Shown: positions 1-5,618 of the stretch, piece by piece
Position numbering within the stretch: position 1 is the stretch's first letter
How the letters are laid out: each line of letters opens with the position of its first letter
DNA from: UBA1138 sp036338615
GTDB lineage: Bacteria > Gemmatimonadota > Gemmatimonadetes > Longimicrobiales > Gaopeijiaceae
Direction of reading: 5' to 3'
Assembly: GCA_036338615.1 (NCBI GenBank)
Contig: JAYZBT010000204.1
Coordinates: 1-7,222, forward strand
DNA: 7,222 nucleotides
Translations under genes and position numbers: made by a program
The notes under the pieces: generated by a model
What the model saw: the letters and a program-made list of their open reading frames with translations, nothing else
Told to the model about the DNA's origin: nothing
The model's database searches: none

Positions 1-113
1 CCGGATACGCGGTGGCCATCCGAATCGTGCTCTTCGCGCTCCTTCCGGCGTGGGGCTTTCGGCGTGCTGTTCACCATCTTCAAGCGAGGAAACTGGAAGG
101 CCGCGGCGGTCTA
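1..113 (+). pseudogene. 3' end of a membrane protein gene, apparently frameshifted (possibly MATE-family transporter)
   Basis: The reading frame that ends at the TAG at 111-113 closes with GVLFTIFKRGNWKAAAV, a hydrophobic stretch followed by a basic tail. Upstream of about base 60 this frame becomes Ser/Arg-rich and unlike protein. A different frame (starting at base 3) reads GYAVAIRIVLFALLPAWGF, which looks like a transmembrane helix. Removing about one base near 57-61 joins the two into a continuous C-terminal membrane segment. A terminal helix followed by a short R-G-x-W-K tail resembles the end of MATE multidrug/cation transporters, but the piece is too short to be sure. The gene runs off the left edge and converges on the second feoB, whose stop lies 8 bases away. 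Frameshift by mutation and by sequencing or assembly error cannot be told apart here. An intact gene in the second frame alone is less likely. Confidence 0.35.
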
Positions 114-121
114 GCGCCCTG

Positions 122-2050
122 CTAGAAGATGCGGTAGGCGATGAAGGCGCCCACGTAAGCGAGCAGTAGCATGTACGCGAACTGGAGCGCCGGCCACTTC
201 CATCCGGCGGTCTCCCTTCGCATGACCGCGACAGTCGACATGCACTGCAGAGCGAAAGCGAAGAAGACCAGCAATCCGACCGCGGCTCCAGGCGAGAGGT
301 CGCGTTTAATGGCGTCCCGCAACTGGAGCGGCTCCTCGTCGGCCTTCTCGACCCCGTAAATCGTGCCCAGAGTCCCCACGATCACCTCGCGCGCGGCGAG
401 CGACGTGACCAGGCCCACGCCGATCTTCCAGTTGAAGCCCAGAGGCTCGATCACCGGCTCGATTACGTGCCCCATGCGCGCGAGCGCACTCTCTTCGATT
501 TGCGGCGCACCGAGGTCCGTACGGGGGAATTGCGTAAGCGTCCAGAGCACGATCGCCACCGTGAAGATCACTTTGCCGACGCGCCTCAAGAAGATGTGAC
601 TGCGGTCGAGGAGTCGCAGCGCAATCGACCGGGGCGACGGGATTCGGTACGGCGGCAGCTCCATCAGGAACGAGGTCGGCTCGGCTTTCAGCAGCGTGCG
701 CTTGAGCAAGAAGGCGGTCCCGATCGCCGCCACGATGCCGAGGCCATATAGCCCGAGCAGGGTGGCGACCTGCATGTCGAGAATCGGGCCCAGTAGCGGC
801 TCAGCGGGGATGAATGCGGCGATCAGCAGCGCGTATACCGGCAGCCGAGCCGAGCAGGTCATGAAGGGTGTCACGAAGATCGTGGCCAACCGGTCCCGCT
901 CGTCGGACACGGTGCGCGCCGCGAGGATCGCCGGGACGGCGCAGGCGTATCCCGACAGGAGAGGCAGAAACGCCCGCCCCTGCAGCCCGACGCGGTACAT
1001 CATCCGGTCGGCGATGACCGCCGCGCGAGCCATGTACCCGGAGTCCTCGAGGATCCCGAGGAACAGGAAGAGGATCAGGATCTGCGGCAGGAAGATCACG
1101 ACCGATCCCACCCCCGCCCAGACGCCGTCGACGAGCAGGGATCGGAACCAGGTGTCGGGAAGGCTCGCCACCAGCCAATCGCCCGAAGCGCCGACGAGGA
1201 AGTCGACGCCGTCCATCACCGGCACCGCCCAAGCGAAGATCGACTTGAAGACCAGAAGCACCACCACGCTGAACACGAGCGGGCCCCACAAGCGATGTAG
1301 GAATACGTGGTCCAAGCGCTCGGTGAGCTTCGACGGACTCGGCTGCTGATATCCAGCCTTCTGCACGACTTCACGAACTCTCACCCGCCGTGCCGTAAAA
1401 GCAGCCACCATCGGCAGCGCAACGCCTCCCGGCACGTTGCTCACAGTGCGCTCCGGCTGCGGAGCCGAGAGGACAGCGACGCCCACACCGGTGAGGAAAT
1501 CGCGCACTGCTTCAATGCCTATTCCGGCGCTCGCGCTCGTCCGCACCACCTTTACGCCCCACCGTTCTTCGAGGGGCCCATCATCGACCCGCCCACCGCG
1601 GGCCTCTAATTCGTCGCACATGTTGAGCACGAGCAGGGTCGGTAGCTCGAGATCGAGCACCGGCTCTACCAGCATGAGCTGCGCCTCGAGGCGCGTCGAG
1701 TCGACGATCAACACGAGGGCGTCCGGTGCCCGAATTCCCTCGACGCGGCCCTCGAGCACGTCGCGCGTGATTCTTTCGTCCAACGTGCGCGCCGAAAAAC
1801 CGTGGACACCGGGAAGGTCGACCAAGTCGACTTCGGCGCCGTTCGGCAGCGCGACCTTGCCGACCTTCTTCTCGACCGTGACCCCGGGATAGTTGGCAAC
1901 CTTTTGCCGGAGCCCGGTGAGCTGGTTGAAGAGCGTCGTCTTGCCGGAGTTGGGCGGCCCGATCAGGGCGACGAGCGGGGTCTCGGCTGGTCCTGCGACA
2001 GCGGTGTCGGAAGCGGTGCGTCCGCCTCCTGCGAAGCCCAACTCAGCCAA
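122..2050 (-). CDS. feoB: FeoB ferrous iron transporter, SGYACAVPAI/CSARLPVY type (module 2)
   Basis: This 642-residue inner-membrane protein couples an N-terminal G domain to Fe(II) uptake through a polytopic channel domain. The G motifs are complete: G1 GPPNSGKT (31-38), G2 Thr58 in ANYPGVT, G3 DLPG (78-81), G4 NMCD (143-146) and G5 TSAS (171-174). After a helical region near 180-250, membrane helices start at about 255. The paired Gate motifs are LEDSGYMARAA (334-344), SGYACAVPAI (366-375) and CSARLPVY (399-406). A conserved LAAREV (551-556) precedes a C-terminal QCMST (602-606) that replaces the usual PC-containing motif. It is somewhat shorter than typical 700-780 residue FeoBs. It lies downstream of and in the same frame as feoA, with 12 sense codons between the feoA TGA and the TTG used here as start. 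No ATG or GTG start and no convincing ribosome-binding site is visible, so the true N-terminus is uncertain. Function assignment is confident; metal specificity is inferred from family. Confidence 0.93.
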   Translation of the reverse strand: MAELGFAGGGRTASDTAVAGPAETPLVALIGPPNSGKTTLFNQLTGLRQKVANYPGVTVEKKVGKVALPNGAEVDLVDLPGVHGFSARTLDERITRDVLEGRVEGIRAPDALVLIVDSTRLEAQLMLVEPVLDLELPTLLVLNMCDELEARGGRVDDGPLEERWGVKVVRTSASAGIGIEAVRDFLTGVGVAVLSAPQPERTVSNVPGGVALPMVAAFTARRVRVREVVQKAGYQQPSPSKLTERLDHVFLHRLWGPLVFSVVVLLVFKSIFAWAVPVMDGVDFLVGASGDWLVASLPDTWFRSLLVDGVWAGVGSVVIFLPQILILFLFLGILEDSGYMARAAVIADRMMYRVGLQGRAFLPLLSGYACAVPAILAARTVSDERDRLATIFVTPFMTCSARLPVYALLIAAFIPAEPLLGPILDMQVATLLGLYGLGIVAAIGTAFLLKRTLLKAEPTSFLMELPPYRIPSPRSIALRLLDRSHIFLRRVGKVIFTVAIVLWTLTQFPRTDLGAPQIEESALARMGHVIEPVIEPLGFNWKIGVGLVTSLAAREVIVGTLGTIYGVEKADEEPLQLRDAIKRDLSPGAAVGLLVFFAFALQCMSTVAVMRRETAGWKWPALQFAYMLLLAYVGAFIAYRIF

Positions 2051-2058
2051 GGGGGGGG
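2051..2058. repeat. Eight-base G/C homopolymer directly before the feoB (module 2) start
   Basis: Eight consecutive G on the plus strand (C on the coding strand) abut the TTG start of the second feoB. Such a tract is prone to slippage in replication and transcription and to indel errors in sequencing. It sits in the only stretch where the feoA-feoB junction is hard to interpret: no ATG or GTG start is available and the two genes share a frame. A length change of one base would join the feoB frame to the other open frame running through the end of feoA. Confidence 0.7.
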
Positions 2059-2086
2059 CTCGAGTGTCCCGTCCGGGACGCCGACC

Positions 2087-2392
2087 TCAGTCCGCGTCCT
2101 GGAATTGATTGATCAGGCGCACACACAAGCACTCGGCCGTCTCCTTGCGCAGAGCCAAGAGGGCGCCGTCGATTTCGACGATCGGGTCACCGGATGGAGA
2201 CAAACGGATGGGGCAGATGCGGCATCCAGGAAGGATGCCACGCTCGAACAGTGGCTCGGCTTGATCCGCTGGCAGGTCGATGCTCACCAGTTCCACGACC
2301 TGGTGCATGGGCACCTGGCCCAGACGCAACTCCACCGTCGCCCCGTGTGGAGCGTTTGCGGAGATCGTGGAAAGACGTACCGATGTGTCCAC
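2087..2392 (-). CDS. feoA: FeoA, small cytoplasmic partner of FeoB (module 2)
   Basis: This 101-residue protein contains a single SH3-like FeoA domain. The typical pattern is visible: VPMHQVVELVSID (27-39), then LFERGILPGCRI (48-59), a glycine-rich turn SGDPIVEIDG (67-76) and the closing LRKETAECLCVRL (81-93). In other bacteria FeoA binds the FeoB complex in the cytoplasm and is needed for full transport. The start is GTG at 2392-2390; about 26 residues precede the domain, so a later start is conceivable. It is followed 36 bases on by feoB in the same reading frame. No FeoC gene is seen. A Fur-like palindrome and possible -10 lie 15-46 bases upstream, so this gene probably heads its own iron-responsive transcription unit with feoB. 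Confidence 0.88.
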   Translation of the reverse strand: MDTSVRLSTISANAPHGATVELRLGQVPMHQVVELVSIDLPADQAEPLFERGILPGCRICPIRLSPSGDPIVEIDGALLALRKETAECLCVRLINQFQDAD

Positions 2393-2406
2393 GGCGGAGG
2401 TCTACC

Positions 2407-2427
2407 TGAGAATGAAATTGACTCTCA
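2407..2427 (-). promoter_or_regulatory. Fur-like operator upstream of feoA-feoB (module 2)
   Basis: On the plus strand a 21-base imperfect palindrome reads TGAGAATGAA, then A, then TTGACTCTCA. The outer arms TGAGA and TCTCA match perfectly. Its central 19 bases agree with the classic Fur consensus (GATAATGAT, A, ATCATTATC) at 13 of 19 positions by my alignment. It lies 15 bases upstream of the feoA GTG, in a locally AT-rich spot of an otherwise GC-rich window, and next to a possible -10. The placement is what is expected for iron-dependent repression of a feoAB operon. The regulator itself is not in the window. Confidence 0.55.
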
Positions 2428-2432
2428 ACTAA

Positions 2433-2438
2433 GGTATA
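2433..2438 (-). promoter_or_regulatory. Possible -10 element of the feoA-feoB promoter
   Basis: The minus strand reads TATACC here, four of six matches to TATAAT, only a few bases upstream of the Fur-like palindrome. A bound Fur protein would then cover the start of transcription. No good -35 hexamer is found 16-18 bases further upstream, so this is a weak prediction resting mainly on its position. Confidence 0.3.
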
Positions 2439-2443
2439 CCAGC

Positions 2444-2477
2444 CCGCCAATCCACGGAAGTGACGCCTTCCGGGCGG
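2444..2477 (-). terminator. Weak hairpin after the MscS gene, possible terminator
   Basis: CGGAAG (2455-2460) pairs with CTTCCG (2467-2472) across a six-base loop. Flanking CCGCC (2444-2448) pairs with GGCGG (2473-2477), leaving a six-base bulge on one side. The structure begins 9 bases past the mscS stop and precedes the feoA promoter region. No run of T follows on the minus strand, so it lacks the mark of a strong intrinsic terminator. It may only slow or partly end transcription. Confidence 0.3.
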
Positions 2478-2485
2478 TCGGCGCG

Positions 2486-3304
2486 CTACTGCGCCTCGTG
2501 CAGATGCACTTCCCGCTGCGGGTACGGCAGTGTGCAGCCGGCCGCCTCGAGGTTCTCCTTGAGTGCTCGGGTGAGGTCCCAACGGGTGGTCCAGTAGTCC
2601 GTCCTCTTGACCCAGGGCCTCACCACGAGCTGCACCGCGGAGTCCCCCAGCTCGTTGACCGCTACCACAGCCTCCGGTTCGTCGAGCACGCGAGGGTCGG
2701 CCGCGAGCACGTCCAAGCAGGTGCGAATCGCCGAACCCAGGTCGTCGCCGTAGCCCACCCCGATCGAGAGATCGATGCGACGTGTCTCGCTTACGGAGTA
2801 GTTGATGATCGTCTGCCCGAAGATCCTCGAGTTGGGGACCCGGATCTGAACATTGTCACTTGTCGTGAGCAGGCAGGTGAAGATGCCGACTTCCTGGACG
2901 GTTCCGGCGGTCCCGCCCACGTCCACGTAGTTACCGACATCGAACGGACGGAAGGTGAGCAGCATCACTCCGGCCGCGAAGTTCGAGAACGTTTCCTGGA
3001 AAGCGAGTGCTACCGCGAGGCCCGCGGCGCCCAAGACGGCCACGAACGATGCCGTATTGACACCCAGCACGCCCACAGCCGCGATCGCAACCAGTACGAC
3101 GATCGTGACATGGATCATGCCGGCCAGGAACGGGACCAGGATGTCGTCGATTGTCGACGCGTCGAGGGCCTTCCTGGCCACTCGCTTGAGTCGGCTGGCG
3201 ACCATCCATCCGAAGGTCAGAAGGGCGATCGAGCCCAGGACTCTGGGAGTCCATTGGGCAACGACACGGAGAACGATATCGACGATGTCGGAGAACTCGG
3301 CCAT
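2486..3304 (-). CDS. MscS-family mechanosensitive ion channel
   Basis: This 272-residue inner-membrane protein is close in size to E. coli MscS (286). Family knowledge says it opens under membrane tension to release solutes in hypo-osmotic shock. Hydrophobic helices appear near 21-37 and 62-82. The signature pore helix TM3 (about 84-118) includes the Gly/Ala-packed LGAAGLAVALAFQETFSNFA, directly followed by AGVMLLTFRPFDVGNYVDVG. The cytoplasmic beta domain follows (GTAGTVQEVGIF, 131-142; VPNSRI, 156-161). The C-terminal mixed domain ends in PYPQREVHL (260-268), a family hallmark. The start is ATG at 3304-3302, with only a weak AGG upstream. It lies 76 bases after the first feoB, on the same strand and with no obvious terminator between, so it may be co-transcribed with that module. 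A link to metal uptake is not evident from its sequence. Confidence 0.92.
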   Translation of the reverse strand: MAEFSDIVDIVLRVVAQWTPRVLGSIALLTFGWMVASRLKRVARKALDASTIDDILVPFLAGMIHVTIVVLVAIAAVGVLGVNTASFVAVLGAAGLAVALAFQETFSNFAAGVMLLTFRPFDVGNYVDVGGTAGTVQEVGIFTCLLTTSDNVQIRVPNSRIFGQTIINYSVSETRRIDLSIGVGYGDDLGSAIRTCLDVLAADPRVLDEPEAVVAVNELGDSAVQLVVRPWVKRTDYWTTRWDLTRALKENLEAAGCTLPYPQREVHLHEAQ

Positions 3305-3380
3305 GGCGCGTACCTAGAAGGCTGTTGAACACGGGGACGGAGTCCTCGCTGGGCTCGGTCCAGGATGCTGACAAGATGCC

Positions 3381-5603
3381 CTACGCCGCCAGCAGTCTCC
3401 AGACCTGAGTCACCAGGAAGCAGACCGTGACACCCATCGCCACCGGCATGAGCGTCGCGACCGTAGTCCACTTCGTGCTCCGCGTCTCCCTGTAGATGGT
3501 GTAGATCGTCGTGGAGCACGGGTTATGCAGTAGACTGAACAGCATGAGGTTCACCGCCGTCAGCAGCGTCCAGCCTCCGTCACGGAGCAGGTTACCCGTC
3601 ACGTCTACGCTACCGAACTCGAACATCACCCCGGCCCCCTCGCCGCCCGTTCCCGTACCCGTGAGAACGGTCAGCATCAGGATGGTAGGTATCACGATCT
3701 CGTTGGCGGGGATCGCTACGACGTAGGCGAGCAGGATCACCCCGTTCATCCCCAGCAGGAGGCCGCCTGGCTCCAGCCAACCCACCGCGTGGTGCGCCAG
3801 CGTGAGGCCCACCACCGAGATGTTCGAGATGAGCCAGATGACCGCGCCTGCCGGGATCGCGAAGATCACCGCCCGCCAGAGTACGATCAGAGTGCGGTCG
3901 ATGACCGACGTATAGAGCGTCTGAAGGACGCGCGGCGGTCGGTAGGGAGGAAGCTCCAGGCTGAAGCTCGTGGCCTCTCCGCGCAGCACCGTGCGCGACA
4001 GAATCCATGACGAAAGGAACATCATCACGATACCGAGCAAGGCGATGCTCACCACGGCACTGGCGCTCACCAATCCGCCGAATTGCGAGGGAGCGAGCGC
4101 CCCGATGAAGATCGTCGCGATGAGAATCTGGGTGGGCCAGCGTCCGTTGCAGAGCGAAAAGTTGTTCGTGATGATCGCGATGAGGCGCTCGCGCGGTGAG
4201 TCGATGACGCGCGTGGCGACGACGCCGGCGGCGTTGCAACCGAAGCCCATGCACATCGTGAGCGCCTGCTTGCCATGGGCGCCGGCTTTTTGGAACATCG
4301 AATCCAGATTGAAGGCCACCCGGGGCAAGTACCCGAAGTCCTCCAACAGGGTGAACAGCGGGAAGAAGATGGCCATGGGCGGCAGCATCACGGCGATCAC
4401 CCAGGCGGTGGCCAGATACACTCCGTCGATCAGGAATCCGTCGAGCCACCAGGGCAATGACAACGCCGCAGCGATCCCGTGCAGCCAAGGGCGTCCGTTT
4501 TCCACCAGAAGGTTCGCCAACATCGACGACGGCACGTTCGCGCCCTCGATCGTGATCCAGAATACGGCGGCCAGGATCAAGAGCATGAGAGGGAAGCCGA
4601 GGACCCGACTCGTCAGCCACGCGTCCAGTTTCCGGTCGAACGCGAATCCGGCCTTCTTGAGACCGCCCATCTGTACGCGCGCGGCAACTTCCTCCGCGGC
4701 CTCGTAGGCGCGCTGGGTCACCACGTCGTGGAAGTCGGGAGGCAGGTCCCAACGCAGGTGCATGGCGGCGTCGAGCACCCGCTCACGACCCGCCTCGGGA
4801 GCGAGGTCGACGGTGTCGCCGGTATCGTCGCGAGAGAGTTGGCCGAGCTCTCCCGTGCGCACCGCCTCCTGCACGGCCTCGTCGGCGTTGAGAAGGCGCA
4901 GGGCGACCCAGCGCGGATTGGGGACTTCCGGGAACACCTGCTCGATCACGGGCACGAGATCGGTGATCGCCTGCTCGACCTTCGGTACGTGCCGCGCCAC
5001 GCGGAGCTGTTGGCCGGAACGAGTTCCTGTCACGACGCCGTGCACGGCCGCTAGCAGTTCATCGATTCCTACGCCCTCCCGCGCGATTCCCTGCACGACT
5101 GGTACGCCCAACTCCTTCTCGAGCTTCTTCACATCGATCGCGATTCCGTGCCGCCGTGCCTCGTCGATGAGGTTGAGAAATACCACCACCCTGTCGGTGA
5201 TCTCCCTGATTTGGAGCACCAGGTTGAGATTCCGCTCCAGCCGGGTAGCGTCCACGACCACGACGGTCACGTCAGGCCGCCCGAACAGCACGAAGTCCCG
5301 CGCCACTTCCTCGTCTACGCTCCCCGCTTGCAGCGAGTAGGTGCCGGGCAGGTCAACGACCTTTACGCGACTCCCATCGTGCTCGAACGCGCCTTCCGCT
5401 CGCACCACGGTCTTGCCCGGCCAGTTGCCGGTGTGCTGACGAAGTCCCGTCAGCGCGTTGAAGACGGTGCTTTTTCCCACATTGGGATTGCCGGCGAGCG
5501 CGACCAAATAGTCCCACTTGTCCGGGCTGAGGCCGAGCTTCACGAGGCTTTGCGCGCGATGTTGAGCGCACGATCCGCAGGGGCTGGCGGCGAGAGTCGG
5601 CAT
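3381..5603 (-). CDS. feoB: FeoB-family divalent metal transporter, CNGRWPT/HNPCST type (module 1)
   Basis: This 740-residue inner-membrane transporter imports Fe(II), or possibly Mn(II). The N-terminus has a short Cys motif CGSCAQH (9-15) ahead of the G domain: G1 GNPNVGKS (38-45), G2 Thr65 in GNWPGKT, G3 DLPG (84-87) and G4 NLID (144-147). The G5 position (about 169-176, VVQGIARE) lacks the usual Ser-Ala. A long helical linker (200-325) leads to the membrane domain from about 334. Its Gate motifs are LLEDFGYLPRVAF (419-431), GFGCNAAG (453-460) and CNGRWPT (485-491), followed by IPANEIVIP (631-639) and HNPCST (693-698). I chose ATG 5603-5601 because it overlaps the upstream stop as TGATG, has GGAG 11 bases before it, and gives a normal N-terminus. 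Reading from an earlier start would add an Arg-rich tail antisense to nothing known and overlapping the regulator by 195 bases. Confidence 0.93.
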   Translation of the reverse strand: MPTLAASPCGSCAQHRAQSLVKLGLSPDKWDYLVALAGNPNVGKSTVFNALTGLRQHTGNWPGKTVVRAEGAFEHDGSRVKVVDLPGTYSLQAGSVDEEVARDFVLFGRPDVTVVVVDATRLERNLNLVLQIREITDRVVVFLNLIDEARRHGIAIDVKKLEKELGVPVVQGIAREGVGIDELLAAVHGVVTGTRSGQQLRVARHVPKVEQAITDLVPVIEQVFPEVPNPRWVALRLLNADEAVQEAVRTGELGQLSRDDTGDTVDLAPEAGRERVLDAAMHLRWDLPPDFHDVVTQRAYEAAEEVAARVQMGGLKKAGFAFDRKLDAWLTSRVLGFPLMLLILAAVFWITIEGANVPSSMLANLLVENGRPWLHGIAAALSLPWWLDGFLIDGVYLATAWVIAVMLPPMAIFFPLFTLLEDFGYLPRVAFNLDSMFQKAGAHGKQALTMCMGFGCNAAGVVATRVIDSPRERLIAIITNNFSLCNGRWPTQILIATIFIGALAPSQFGGLVSASAVVSIALLGIVMMFLSSWILSRTVLRGEATSFSLELPPYRPPRVLQTLYTSVIDRTLIVLWRAVIFAIPAGAVIWLISNISVVGLTLAHHAVGWLEPGGLLLGMNGVILLAYVVAIPANEIVIPTILMLTVLTGTGTGGEGAGVMFEFGSVDVTGNLLRDGGWTLLTAVNLMLFSLLHNPCSTTIYTIYRETRSTKWTTVATLMPVAMGVTVCFLVTQVWRLLAA

Positions 5604-5618
5604 CAGGAAGCGATCTCC
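5601..5618 (-). promoter_or_regulatory. Translation-coupling junction and ribosome-binding site of feoB (module 1)
   Basis: On the minus strand the regulator's TGA (5605-5603) and the feoB ATG (5603-5601) share one base, giving TGATG. A GGAG (5618-5615) lies 11 bases upstream of the ATG, inside the regulator's last codons. This arrangement is typical of terminating ribosomes restarting on the next gene. It implies that regulator and transporter are made together, and it fixes the feoB start. Confidence 0.65.

Noticed and set aside
114..121. Shared terminator between the converging genes at the left
   Set aside because: Only 8 bases separate the two stops, and no stem-loop with a T run is visible around them.
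2087..2089. TGA between feoA and feoB as a selenocysteine codon
   Set aside because: No SECIS-like hairpin with a suitable loop is evident downstream, and FeoA or FeoB selenoproteins are not something I know of.
1802..3328. Long plus-strand open frame of 508 codons
   Set aside because: It lies antisense to feoB, feoA and mscS, is rich in His, Arg, Asp and Gln with no recognisable domain, and spans several real gene boundaries. This is typical of the spurious antisense frames of high-GC DNA.
3305..3380. Promoter or terminator between the first feoB and mscS
   Set aside because: Only a very short GGAC-GGA-GTCC hairpin is present, with no T run and no convincing -10/-35 pair.
3610..4752. Minus-strand open frame of 380 codons inside the first feoB
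   Set aside because: It is an out-of-frame shadow of the FeoB membrane domain, Arg- and His-rich, with no motif.
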